Below the pieces are notes generated by a model, which had not been told where the DNA came from, searched no databases, and worked only from the letters and a program-made list of their open reading frames with translations. Positions 7,669-15,319 of a stretch of DNA of 44,346 nt are shown in pieces. Each line of letters begins with the position of its first letter. Positions within the stretch are counted from its first letter, which is position 1. Origin of the DNA: Bacteroidales bacterium UBA2712 (GTDB lineage: Bacteria; Bacteroidota; Bacteroidia; Bacteroidales; Paludibacteraceae); contig DEKW01000008.1 of assembly GCA_002354055.1 (NCBI GenBank), forward strand, positions 340 through 44,685. The letters are read 5' to 3'. Both the position numbers and the translations under genes were made by a program.

Positions 7669-8625
7669 AAAGGACTTGGCACAGCGCTCATTACGCCCTT
7701 TGATGCAAACGGCAAAGTGGATTATGAGGCCCTCGCACGGCTGTTAGACACACAGTTAAACGGTTTTGTGGACTACATTGTGGTACTCGGTACAACCGGC
7801 GAAGCCGCTACCCTGACCGCAGAGGAGAAGAAAGTAGTACGGCAGTTTATAGCGGAACATGTCAAACTTGCCGCTTTTAAACGTCATTACCCAGCGATGG
7901 ATGACCCCGACATCTGCGCCGCGATCAGCCCCGTTCCGATACCATTGGTATTGGGAGTTGGCGGAAACAATACTGCGGCGGTGTGTGCAGAGTTAGACGC
8001 CATGCGTGACGAACTCTCGGAAAACTACGCCGCTATCCTTTCCGTCTGCCCGTATTACAACAAACCGAATCAAGAGGGGCTGTTTCAACATTTCTGCAAA
8101 GTTGCGGAAGCCTCTCCGATTCCCGTGATATTATATAATGTTCCCGGGCGCACGGGTGTGAACCTGCTGCCAGAGACCGTCATGCGGATCTATGAAGCCC
8201 ATCCCGACAAGATTGTCGGCATCAAAGAAGCAAGCGGCAATATCGCTCAAATCAAAGATTTGATCGCTTTGAGTCAAGAGTCAAGAGTCAAGAGTCAAGA
8301 GCCCCTTCTTGTCATCAGCGGCGATGATGGTATCGCTTGCGAGGTCATGGAAGCCGGCGGAGCGGGATTGATTTCCGTAGCCTCGAATGCTTTCCCGGAA
8401 GACTTCTGGCACATTGTGCATGACAAAGACCGGGCGTTACAGGCTAAATATGCTGAAATGGTACGATTGTTGTTTGCCGAAGGCAACCCTGTCGGCATCA
8501 AAGCCGTTCTGGCGCAGAAAGGAATTATTAAGAATTATCTAAGGCTACCACTTGTATCCGCCAGCCCGGACTTACATCAGCAGATCAAAGCCGAACTTCA
8601 GCATATCGGATTCCGGTTAGGATAA
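7657..8625 (+). CDS. dapA: 4-Hydroxy-tetrahydrodipicolinate synthase
   Basis: Condenses pyruvate with aspartate semialdehyde, the first committed step toward diaminopimelate and lysine. It is a 322-residue TIM barrel versus about 295 usual. Visible: GTTGE with Thr46/Thr47, the catalytic Tyr160 in ILYNVPGRTG, the Schiff-base Lys190 in VGIKEASG and the SGDDG loop. Two insertions explain the extra length. One of about 20 residues precedes the LVLGVGGNN strand (around residues 73-95). The other, LSQESRVKSQE around residues 205-215, is encoded by a perfect GAGTCAA heptamer array (8271-8301). Both leave the active-site motifs intact, so the enzyme is probably functional. It ends in a strong terminator. 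Confidence 0.95.
   Translation: MNELKGLGTALITPFDANGKVDYEALARLLDTQLNGFVDYIVVLGTTGEAATLTAEEKKVVRQFIAEHVKLAAFKRHYPAMDDPDICAAISPVPIPLVLGVGGNNTAAVCAELDAMRDELSENYAAILSVCPYYNKPNQEGLFQHFCKVAEASPIPVILYNVPGRTGVNLLPETVMRIYEAHPDKIVGIKEASGNIAQIKDLIALSQESRVKSQEPLLVISGDDGIACEVMEAGGAGLISVASNAFPEDFWHIVHDKDRALQAKYAEMVRLLFAEGNPVGIKAVLAQKGIIKNYLRLPLVSASPDLHQQIKAELQHIGFRLG
8271..8301. repeat. GAGTCAA heptamer array inside dapA
   Basis: Four exact GAGTCAA units plus a partial fifth. They encode QESRVKSQE in a surface position after a helix. A sister array of GAGCCAA/GAGTCAA units is in the TonB receptor at 29222-29256. Confidence 0.85.
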
Positions 8626-8635
8626 ACGGTTGGGA

Positions 8636-8673
8636 TAAAAAAAGAGCTCGCAAAACGCGAGCTCATTTTTTTT
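8636..8673. terminator. Bidirectional intrinsic terminator between dapA and rplT
   Basis: A perfect 8-bp stem (GAGCTCGC, 8644-8651; GCGAGCTC, 8657-8664) is flanked by an A-run on the left and eight T on the right. It can end dapA on the plus strand and rplT on the minus strand. Confidence 0.9.
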
Positions 8674-8682
8674 GTAAGAACC

Positions 8683-9051
8683 TTACTTTGCAGCTTTCTC
8701 TGCTTTTTTCTTCGCTTGGTCAACGACTGCTTTGAAAGCAGCGGGTTGATTCATAGCGAGGTCAGCAAGCGCTTTGCGGTTGATGACGATTCCAGCTTTC
8801 TTGAGGCAACCCATCAACTGGCTGTAGCTCAGACCTTCGAGGCGAGCGGCAGCGTTGATACGCTGAATCCAGAGAGCGCGGAATGTACGTTTTTTGTTCT
8901 TACGATCGCGGTAAGCATACTGCAAACCTTTCTCCCACGTGTTCTTTGCTACGGTCCATACATTAGCACGGCCACCAAAGTTACCACGGGTGAGAGACAA
9001 AATCTTTTTGCGACGGTTGCGCGAAGCAACGTGATTTACTGATCTTGGCAT
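8683..9051 (-). CDS. rplT: 50S ribosomal protein L20
   Basis: A 122-residue basic protein needed for early 50S assembly. It begins MPRSVNHVASRNRRKKILS and shows the family hallmarks RGNFGGRANVW, RDRKNKKRTFRALWIQRINA and LSYSQLMGCL. It ends in an Ala/Lys tail. It is the last gene of infC-rpmI-rplT, 32 bp after rpmI, and reads into the bidirectional terminator at 8636-8673. In other bacteria L20 represses this operon by binding leader or intergenic RNA. The long infC-rpmI gap here is a candidate site, but no classical L20 motif is evident. Confidence 0.98.
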   Translation of the reverse strand: MPRSVNHVASRNRRKKILSLTRGNFGGRANVWTVAKNTWEKGLQYAYRDRKNKKRTFRALWIQRINAAARLEGLSYSQLMGCLKKAGIVINRKALADLAMNQPAAFKAVVDQAKKKAEKAAK

Positions 9052-9083
9052 TTCTCTTGTCCTTTCACTTTAATGGTTCATAC

Positions 9084-9281
9084 TTAACGAAGCAGCAGCA
9101 TCTCACGTACGGAGCGCAGGTTCGTTTGATCAACTAACGCAACATGGGTGAGGTTGCGTTTTTGTTTTTTAGTCTTCTTCGTCAGAATGTGACTTTTGTA
9201 AGCGTGCTTACGCTTGATTTTACCGGTTCCGGTAAGCGTGAAACGCTTTTTTGCACCGGTGTTCGTTTTTACCTTTGGCAT
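9084..9281 (-). CDS. rpmI: 50S ribosomal protein L35
   Basis: A 65-residue basic ribosomal protein beginning MPKVKTNTGAKKRFTLTGTG, with the family segments IKRKHAYKSHILTKKTKKQK and a C-terminal LRSVREMLLLR. Length and order between infC and rplT are standard. It starts 181 bp after the infC stop, an unusually long gap that holds an 11-bp tandem array (9382-9436). Confidence 0.98.
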   Translation of the reverse strand: MPKVKTNTGAKKRFTLTGTGKIKRKHAYKSHILTKKTKKQKRNLTHVALVDQTNLRSVREMLLLR

Positions 9282-9462
9282 TTTGTTTTGAATTTAAAAT
9301 ATTAATACTAAAGTCTCGGGCAGCCACGCGTACTCAGACGCGATAAAAAGGTAGGCCCTACGACTTGTTTTGGGGCGTTACATTGGTCCAACATTGGCTT
9401 TGACCGTCGGTTGACCGTCGTTCGACCGTCGGTATTGGACTTATTTTTGACCTATATTAGTT
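9282..9462 (-). other. Long infC-rpmI intergenic region
   Basis: 181 bp within the operon contain no ORF. Visible are the undecamer array (9382-9436), a small hairpin near 9326-9342 (CGCGT / ACGCG), the inverted repeat gtaggccctac around 9352-9362, and an AT-rich stretch before rpmI. It could hold a regulatory RNA structure for L20 control or simply repeat debris; no specific family motif is recognised. Confidence 0.4.
9382..9436. repeat. 11-bp tandem array in the infC-rpmI gap
   Basis: Five 11-bp units: attggtccaac, attggctttga, ccgtcggttga, ccgtcgttcga, ccgtcggtatt. The first unit is identical to the one ending the array upstream of cstA (25881-25891). Confidence 0.8.
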
Positions 9463-10020
9463 TTATTTTTGGCTCTTGGGGCTCAAGAACATAATCATTC
9501 TTTTTCCCTCGAGGTTTGGTACGTTATCCGCCTTTCCGAATTCTTCAAGGTCAGCAGCAAATCGCGCGAGGAGAAGTTCGCCTTGCTCCTTGAAGACGAT
9601 GGATCGTCCGCGGAAGAAGACATAAGCTTTCACTTTGTTACCTTCCTTGAGGAACTCCTGTGCGTGCTTGAGCTTGAAGTTGTAATCGTGGTCATCGGTC
9701 TGCGGTCCGAAACGAATCTCCTTCACCTCCTGCTTTTTCTGGTTAGCCTTCGCCTCTTTTTGCTTTTTCTTCTGGGCGTAGAGGAACTTCTGATAGTCAA
9801 TAACTCGGCAAACGGGTGGATTGGCGGTCGCAGCGATCTCAACCAAATCGAGGTTGAGGTCATCGGCAATCTTCATTGCCTGTTGGAACGAGTAGATACC
9901 CTGCTCTACGTTGTCGCCGATGAGGCGTACTTGCTGGACACCGCGAATCTTGTCGTTAATACGATGCGGGTCCTCTTTGATAACTCGACCACCGCGTGGT
10001 CTCTGAGGAATTGTTGCTAT
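9463..10020 (-). CDS. infC: Translation initiation factor IF-3, apparent AUA start
   Basis: IF-3 binds the 30S subunit and checks start-codon pairing. The frame has no ATG at its N-terminus; the first ATG (9876) would delete conserved residues HRINDKIRGVQQVRL. The likely start is ATA at 10018-10020, 8 bp after a good AAAGG ribosome site, or ATT at 10009-10011. That gives 185 residues from ATA. The conserved PPVCRVIDYQKFLY and the C-terminal domain with FRGRSI and MIMFLSPK are present. Starting at a non-AUG codon is an established IF-3 autoregulation device (AUU in Escherichia coli). The frame stays open into the upstream heptamer leader, back to TGA at 10144-10146, without any further start. 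Confidence 0.92.
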   Translation of the reverse strand: MATIPQRPRGGRVIKEDPHRINDKIRGVQQVRLIGDNVEQGIYSFQQAMKIADDLNLDLVEIAATANPPVCRVIDYQKFLYAQKKKQKEAKANQKKQEVKEIRFGPQTDDHDYNFKLKHAQEFLKEGNKVKAYVFFRGRSIVFKEQGELLLARFAADLEEFGKADNVPNLEGKRMIMFLSPKSQK

Positions 10021-10033
10021 AGTTTTAGCCTTT

Positions 10034-10137
10034 AGTAGAAAGTAGAAAGTAGAAAGACCGCTTTGCTCAAAGTCGAAAGTCGAAAGACTGCTTCGCTCAA
10101 AGTCGAAAGTCGAAAGACCGCTTCGCTCAAAGTCGAA
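10034..10137. repeat. Compound heptamer array in the infC leader
   Basis: On the plus strand: three AGTAGAA units, then alternating pairs of AGTCGAA with the 16-mer AGACCGCTTCGCTCAA (three copies: 10055-10070, 10085-10100, 10115-10130). The repeating block is 30 bp. It lies wholly in the 5' UTR of infC and ends about 14 bp upstream of its start codon, so it will be transcribed. A related element is embedded in engB (27742-27784). Confidence 0.9.
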
Positions 10138-10217
10138 AGCCCCTCAGCTACCACTTTCCGGATTAATACTGATGCTTCTCGTGAGGGTACAAAATACCCC
10201 ACCATCGAAAAAGCGCA

Positions 10218-10249
10218 CAAAATTACAACAATTTTCTGACATACGCAAG
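10218..10249 (-). promoter_or_regulatory. Promoter of infC-rpmI-rplT
   Basis: Minus strand: CTTG (10246-10249), 20-bp spacer, TAATTTTG (10218-10225). Transcription would start near 10211, giving a leader of about 190 nt. The leader contains a GGGTA/TACCC hairpin and then the heptamer array. Confidence 0.75.
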
Positions 10250-10284
10250 AAAAGTGCGATTTTTTTCACTTTTTTTTACAAATG

Positions 10285-10316
10285 TTTGCGCGCGTGAAAT
10301 ATTTTTTGTAATTTTG
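10285..10316 (+). promoter_or_regulatory. Promoter of the lipoprotein-ppiD-MFS-pssA unit
   Basis: TTTG (10285-10288), 20-bp spacer, TAATTTTG (10309-10316), 52 bp before the ATG at 10369. Confidence 0.85.
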
Positions 10317-10368
10317 TAGCCGATTTTGATATTTAACGCTTAATCTGATATCTAAAACAAAAAGTTAT

Positions 10369-11199
10369 ATGAAAAAGAGCATTTTAATACTGGCCGCAAT
10401 GGTCGCAATGGTAATGGTAGGTTGCAAAGAGAGTCCGTACATTCCGAATCCCGGAGCTACGGATGGCGTACCCGAATCGATGCCTGTAACAATTCCTGAT
10501 ACGAACGGAATTGAGATATCCATTGATAGTGCGATAGCGATCTGCAAGAGTCTGCCGGCAGATGTAGCGACGGCGGAGATATATAAGTTATCTGGAGTCG
10601 TGACGGCAAACAGCACGAATCCGGATGATGTCCCCTCCAAGTACAAGAATATCAACTTCAAGATGTCGGATAACGGAGGCAAGACGAGTATCTCCTGCTA
10701 TTATATCAACAACCTCAACAACAAGAAGTTCACGAAGATGACGGATGTGCCTCTGGTAGGTTCGAAACTGACCGTCCGCGGCCAGCTCATCAACTACAAG
10801 GGTACCACGCCGGAGTTGAAGGACGGCTTCATCGTACGTATCGATTCCATGGTACGTCCGACTATTCCGGACACTATTCATGCGACTTGCGAGGAGGCCA
10901 AAGCAGCAGCGCTGGCATTGCCGGAAAATAACACCCCGAGCAAAGACATCTATGTGGTTGAAGGCTACGTTCAGAACGAAGGCTATAGTGCGACCATCAG
11001 TCGTGGTCAACAAACCTTCTGGATTGCAGACACTCAGACCGGAGGTAAGGTATTTGAGGCTTATTGGTGTGATGTACCGGATGGCGCAACGCCGGTTGCG
11101 GTAGGAGATAAAGTACGCTTGACCGGAAAGATCATGAAGTACAACTCTACTCCAGAGATGAAGAACGGTAAGATAAAGATTCTTGAGGCAGCTCAATAA
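10369..11199 (+). CDS. Lipoprotein with two OB-fold-like repeats
   Basis: A 276-residue exported lipoprotein. The signal ends at Cys19 in VMVGCKES, with a lipobox. The mature part appears to contain two related beta domains. The first spans about residues 50-155, with YKLSGVVTAN, VGSKLTVRGQLINYKGTTPELKDG. The second spans about 165-276, with YVVEGYVQNE, VGDKVRLTGKIMKYNSTPEMKNG. The shared pattern (V)G-K-(L/V)-(R)G-(I/L)-Y-TPE-K-G argues for an internal duplication of an OB-fold unit. No catalytic motif is seen. It is the first gene of a unit leading to the PpiD-like chaperone, 32 bp downstream. Confidence 0.8.
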   Translation: MKKSILILAAMVAMVMVGCKESPYIPNPGATDGVPESMPVTIPDTNGIEISIDSAIAICKSLPADVATAEIYKLSGVVTANSTNPDDVPSKYKNINFKMSDNGGKTSISCYYINNLNNKKFTKMTDVPLVGSKLTVRGQLINYKGTTPELKDGFIVRIDSMVRPTIPDTIHATCEEAKAAALALPENNTPSKDIYVVEGYVQNEGYSATISRGQQTFWIADTQTGGKVFEAYWCDVPDGATPVAVGDKVRLTGKIMKYNSTPEMKNGKIKILEAAQ

Positions 11200-11231
11200 A
11201 ATGAAAATACAATAAAATTTAATAGTAAAAA

Positions 11232-13232
11232 ATGGCAAGTTTACAAAGAATTAGAAATCATGGCGCGTTGTTGATCGCGATTGTCGGTCTCGCCATGCTG
11301 GCATTTATCCTCGGAGACTTTTTGAACTCCGGCAGTAGTTTCTTCAATCGTAGCCGCGAGAACGTAGGCGTCATTGAAGGTCAGAAAATCCACTACACGG
11401 AGTACGAGGCAGCTAAAGAACAGTTGACAGAAGTGTACAAGATTGAGTCCGGTCGTTCGGATTTTGACGAAGACATGCATGCGCAGATTCGCAATCAGGT
11501 ATGGAACATGTTCGTCATGGATTACACGATGCGTGCACAAGCAAAGAAAATCGGTATGGACATTACCGCAGACGAGTTAACGGAATTATGCGTAGGTGAG
11601 AACGTTCACCAGATTCTGCGTGGTCGTCGAGCTTTCTACGGCGAGGACGGTCAGTACAGCCGCGAGATTGTGAAGAACCTGATTGCCGCAATCAACGAAG
11701 GTAGCGAGGACGGAGAGCAGAACGCGAACCTGCAGCAGGCCAAGACCTATTGGATGTACTGGGAGAAAGCCGTACGCATGAGCTACATGCAGGAGAAGTA
11801 CACCTCTCTGCTGCAACACCTGCTGAAGGCAAACTCGCTGGACGCAGAGTACGCTTTCGACGCACGTCAGAAAGGCGTGAGCGCAGAGTACGTTATGCAG
11901 CCGTACTTCAGCGTAGCCGATAGTCTGGTAAAGGTTAGCGACCGCGACATCAAGAAGCTGTATGCACAGCATAAAGAGCAGTACAAGCAGACTCCGAACC
12001 GCGCTATCAAATACATCGCTTTTGACATCGTTCCGAGCGAGGATGATTTCAAAGCGGCAGAGACGCTGATGAACAACCTCAAAGAGGAGTTCCAGAGCGC
12101 AGAAGACGTGAGCCTCGTTGTTAACACCAACTCGGATATCATGTACGACGGCCGCGACTACTCGGAGGAGACCGTTCCGGCTCAGTTCAAGGAGTTTGCG
12201 TTCGCTAAGGGTGCTAAAGCCGGCGATTGCACGGAGATTCTGTTTGAGAACAACACCTATGCGATGGCTCGTATCATGCAGGCCGGCTATTCGCTGCCGG
12301 ATTCCGTTGAGCTGAAAGCTATCGTAGAGGGCGGTGAGGACCAAGAGTTAGGTTGGTTCAAGGCTACTGACCTGCCGAAGAATATCGCAGAGCCGGCTCT
12401 GGCAGGCAAACGCGGCGAGAAATTCACCGTTGCACAGGGCATGGGCGAGCAGACCTACGAGATCATGGAGATTGGCAAACCGACCCCGAAAGTGAAGTTG
12501 GCTATCCTTGCACGCGAGGTAACCCCGTCGAGCAAGACCTACTCGATTATCTATAACAACGCCAAACAGTTCATCGTGAACAACAACAATGCCGAGGCAT
12601 TGGAGGCAGCTGCTCAGGAAGCAGGCATGACCGTTGTACCGCAGTTCAACCTGACCGCCACGACCGACAAAGTAGGTCAGTTGGCAGCCAGCCGTCCTAT
12701 CGTACGTTGGGCATTCGAGGCTAAAGAAGGTCAAGTATCCGATGTCTTTGAGTGCGGCCAGCAGTTCATCGTAGCTGCTCTGACTGAGGTGAACGACGGC
12801 GATTATCGTCCGTTGGAGGCTGTTCGTGCTGAGTTGACCTACGAGGCAACGAATAACGCGAAAGCAGCGTATATCAAGAAAGAATTGAAAGGCGTTGAGA
12901 GTCTGGAGGCTGCTGCACAGATCATGGGTCAGAAAGTACAGAGCGTAGAGCGCGTAAGCCTGGCTGACAGCCGTTTCGGCAATGCCGGCATGGAGCCTGC
13001 AGTGATCGGTGCCGCAATCGCACAAGGCGAGAACACTTTGAGCGAGCCGATTCAAGGTAACATGGGCGTGTTCGTAGTGAAGACCGGAGCAGCGAATAAC
13101 GCAGAGGGCACTTTCAATGCCGAAAGCGAGAAAGCACAGTTGTCCAGTCGCTTCGCTTACCTGCCGTATCAGGCTATCCAGCTGCTGGAGGACGAGGCAG
13201 AGATTACCGATAACCGCGCTAACTTCCAATAA
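11232..13232 (+). CDS. PpiD/SurA-like periplasmic folding chaperone with reduced parvulin domain
   Basis: A 666-residue inner-membrane-anchored chaperone. A single N-terminal membrane helix (residues about 10-31, LLIAIVGLAMLAFILGDFL) is followed by a SurA_N-type helical region (VIEGQKIHYTEYEAAKEQL and onward). A parvulin-type peptidyl-prolyl isomerase segment is recognisable at ELGWF (about residue 373), and a long helical/beta C-terminus follows. In typical family members about 40 residues separate the first parvulin strand from the GGDLGWF loop; here only about 10 (VEGGEDQ) do. The isomerase core therefore looks deleted, leaving chaperone function (inference). It lies in a unit with an outer-membrane-directed lipoprotein, consistent with envelope folding. 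The stop is followed by a GC-rich 11-mer pair. Confidence 0.85.
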   Translation: MASLQRIRNHGALLIAIVGLAMLAFILGDFLNSGSSFFNRSRENVGVIEGQKIHYTEYEAAKEQLTEVYKIESGRSDFDEDMHAQIRNQVWNMFVMDYTMRAQAKKIGMDITADELTELCVGENVHQILRGRRAFYGEDGQYSREIVKNLIAAINEGSEDGEQNANLQQAKTYWMYWEKAVRMSYMQEKYTSLLQHLLKANSLDAEYAFDARQKGVSAEYVMQPYFSVADSLVKVSDRDIKKLYAQHKEQYKQTPNRAIKYIAFDIVPSEDDFKAAETLMNNLKEEFQSAEDVSLVVNTNSDIMYDGRDYSEETVPAQFKEFAFAKGAKAGDCTEILFENNTYAMARIMQAGYSLPDSVELKAIVEGGEDQELGWFKATDLPKNIAEPALAGKRGEKFTVAQGMGEQTYEIMEIGKPTPKVKLAILAREVTPSSKTYSIIYNNAKQFIVNNNNAEALEAAAQEAGMTVVPQFNLTATTDKVGQLAASRPIVRWAFEAKEGQVSDVFECGQQFIVAALTEVNDGDYRPLEAVRAELTYEATNNAKAAYIKKELKGVESLEAAAQIMGQKVQSVERVSLADSRFGNAGMEPAVIGAAIAQGENTLSEPIQGNMGVFVVKTGAANNAEGTFNAESEKAQLSSRFAYLPYQAIQLLEDEAEITDNRANFQ

Positions 13233-13235
13233 AAA

Positions 13236-13257
13236 GCACGCGTCCGCGCACGCGTAC
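13236..13257. repeat. Two GC-rich 11-mers after the ppiD-like gene
   Basis: gcacgcgtccg and cgcacgcgtac share cacgcgt; they fill the gap before the MFS gene. It is too short an array to be certain. Confidence 0.4.
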
Positions 13258-13270
13258 GTAATATAATAAG

Positions 13271-14605
13271 GTGAAAGGCGAAAAGCAAATATCACCGTGG
13301 GTATGGGTTCCGACCCTGTACTTCACAGAAGGAATCCCCTATTTCTTGGTAAACAGCATCTCCGTGATGCTGTTTGCTAAAATGGGAGTACCCAACGATC
13401 AGCTTGCATTCTTCACCACCCTGCTCTATTTCCCGTGGTTCCTAAAGGGGCTATGGGGACCGTTTGTAGATATCATTCGGACGAAACGATGGTGGATTAT
13501 AACAATGCAAGCGCTGATGACAGCGTTGTGTATCTTATTGACCCTCACACTGCCTCATCCGGAGGCGGAGATGATGGCGACAAAAGCCACTTCAGTCGGT
13601 TTATTCCGCTGGACATTAGTCTTTTTCATCATCGCCGCTTTTGCGTCGGCGACCCATGACATCGCAGCAGACGGGTTCTATATGTTGGCGCACGACACCA
13701 AGAGTCAGGCCGCTTTCATCGGAATCCGCTCTACTTTCTACCGCATCGCATCGGTGTTCTCGCAAGGTGTGCTGGTATATATCGCAGGCCAGATAGAGAA
13801 CCGCACGGGCGATATCCCGCTCTCGTGGCAGGTGACGTTAGGCGTGACGAGCGTGCTGATGCTGTGTATCACGCTGTACCATTGTTTTGCGTTGCCTCGT
13901 CCGGCAGAGGATCAGCCGCGTACATCAGCTGAAGGCGAAAAGGCTAAAGGGCGAGAGGTCTGGCGCGAACTCGCGGACTCGTTTGCTACTTTTTTTACCA
14001 AGCCGGGCGTGGGTTTAGCGATTGCGTTTATGCTCCTTTACCGTCTGAGCGAAGGATTCCTGGTAAAGTTATGTCAGCCGTTTCTGGTTGACAGCCGCGC
14101 GACGATGCTGCGAGACGGACAGATCCTCGGCGGCGGCCTGGAGTTGAGTACTGACACCGTGGGACTGCTGTATGGCACAATCGGTGTGGCTTGTCTGCTA
14201 TTAGGCGGTATCTTAGGCGGTATCTATATCTCGCGCCATGGCCTCAAGAAATCCCTGTGGCTGATGGCTTCCGCGCTGACCTTACCGAGTTTTGTATATG
14301 TATATCTGAGCATGGCACAACCGGAGTCGCTTTGGATCATCGGCAGTGCAGTCAGTTTTGAGAACTTCGGCTACGGCTTCGGTTTCACGGCGTATATGAT
14401 GTATATGATGCATTTCTCGGAGGGCAAATACAAGACTTCTCATTATGCCATCTGCACGGCGTTCATGGCGCTCAGTATGATGATTCCGGGATTCATTGCC
14501 GGTTCGTTGGAACTTGCCGTGGGCTACTCCACCTTCTTCTGGATCGCCAATGCATGCAGCGTGACGACATTTTTAATCACGTATTTTGTTTATAAAAGAC
14601 TATGA
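13271..14605 (+). CDS. MFS transporter, AmpG-like
   Basis: A 444-residue inner-membrane protein with about 12 hydrophobic segments. Its N-terminus WVWVPTLYFTEGIPYFLVNS and the following FLKGLWGPFVDI and THDIAADGFYMLA resemble the AmpG/muropeptide-permease branch of the major facilitator superfamily. AmpG imports anhydro-muropeptides for cell-wall recycling; the exact substrate here is not proven. The start is GTG at 13271 with weak Shine-Dalgarno sequence; it must lie near there because the first helix follows directly. The central cytoplasmic loop contains a short charged insert (EGEKAKGREVW). The stop overlaps the pssA start as ATGA. Confidence 0.88.
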   Translation: MKGEKQISPWVWVPTLYFTEGIPYFLVNSISVMLFAKMGVPNDQLAFFTTLLYFPWFLKGLWGPFVDIIRTKRWWIITMQALMTALCILLTLTLPHPEAEMMATKATSVGLFRWTLVFFIIAAFASATHDIAADGFYMLAHDTKSQAAFIGIRSTFYRIASVFSQGVLVYIAGQIENRTGDIPLSWQVTLGVTSVLMLCITLYHCFALPRPAEDQPRTSAEGEKAKGREVWRELADSFATFFTKPGVGLAIAFMLLYRLSEGFLVKLCQPFLVDSRATMLRDGQILGGGLELSTDTVGLLYGTIGVACLLLGGILGGIYISRHGLKKSLWLMASALTLPSFVYVYLSMAQPESLWIIGSAVSFENFGYGFGFTAYMMYMMHFSEGKYKTSHYAICTAFMALSMMIPGFIAGSLELAVGYSTFFWIANACSVTTFLITYFVYKRL

Positions 14606-15303
14606 ATAAACGAATTATCCCCAACACTATAACGAGTTGCAATCTCCTTTGCGGCAGTATTGCAGTGTTTTTGGCCACCCAAGGAGCTTTTGTATGGGCA
14701 TTTGTGTTTATTTTAGCCGGTGCTTTCTTCGATTTCTTCGATGGATTGAGCGCTCGGCTACTGAAGGCACCGAGTCCTATTGGCGTAGAGTTGGATTCAT
14801 TGGCGGACGATATCACCTTTGGTCTGGCACCGGCGATGATGCTGTTCTGCTGGTTGAAACCGATCTTGGGTTGGTGGGCAGGCATAGCTCTGCTGATGGC
14901 GGCTTTCTCGGCGCTCCGTTTGGCAAAATTCAACGTCGATGAGCGTCAACATGATTCGTTTATCGGTCTGGCGACACCGGCAAACGCCATCTTCTGGGGT
15001 GGTATATGTTGCATGCCATACGCGATGGTTGCTTACGACTGGATGGGTTGGTGTATGTTGGGTCTGTCGCTCATCAGCTGCTATCTGCTGAATGCCGAGA
15101 TTCCTTTCTTCAGTTTCAAGGGTTGGGCAAAAGAGAAGACCGTCATTATCAGTTTTCTCATCGGATGTGTGATACTGATCGGTTATTGCGTAACAAAAGC
15201 TATTCTCAACCATCATATTGAGTTTGCGCTTTTCAGCGGAACGGCTTGTATACTTTGGTACGTGACGCTGAATCTGCTGCTGGCATGCACAAAGAAACGA
15301 TAA
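14602..15303 (+). CDS. pssA: CDP-diacylglycerol--serine O-phosphatidyltransferase
   Basis: An integral-membrane enzyme that makes phosphatidylserine, the precursor of phosphatidylethanolamine, from CDP-diacylglycerol and serine. The 233-residue protein begins MNKRIIPNTITSCNLLCGS. It carries the full CDP-alcohol phosphotransferase signature DGxxARx8GxxxDxxxD (starting DGLSAR around residue 50). About seven to eight membrane helices follow. The ATG overlaps the MFS stop (ATGA), so the pair is translationally coupled. Confidence 0.95.
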   Translation: MNKRIIPNTITSCNLLCGSIAVFLATQGAFVWAFVFILAGAFFDFFDGLSARLLKAPSPIGVELDSLADDITFGLAPAMMLFCWLKPILGWWAGIALLMAAFSALRLAKFNVDERQHDSFIGLATPANAIFWGGICCMPYAMVAYDWMGWCMLGLSLISCYLLNAEIPFFSFKGWAKEKTVIISFLIGCVILIGYCVTKAILNHHIEFALFSGTACILWYVTLNLLLACTKKR

Positions 15304-15319
15304 AACACCTGTCCGAACC

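Noticed and set aside
10034..10137. Possible CRISPR array (regularly spaced repeats)
   Set aside because: The 16-mers are separated by identical 14-bp AGTCGAA pairs, not by unique spacers, and no cas genes are nearby.
10144..10210. Riboswitch or T-box in the infC leader
   Set aside because: Only a small GGGTA/TACCC hairpin is visible and no conserved core of a known class.
10032..10220. 62-codon minus-strand ORF with repeated LSTLSEAVFR
   Set aside because: It is only translation of the heptamer array in a frame different from infC.
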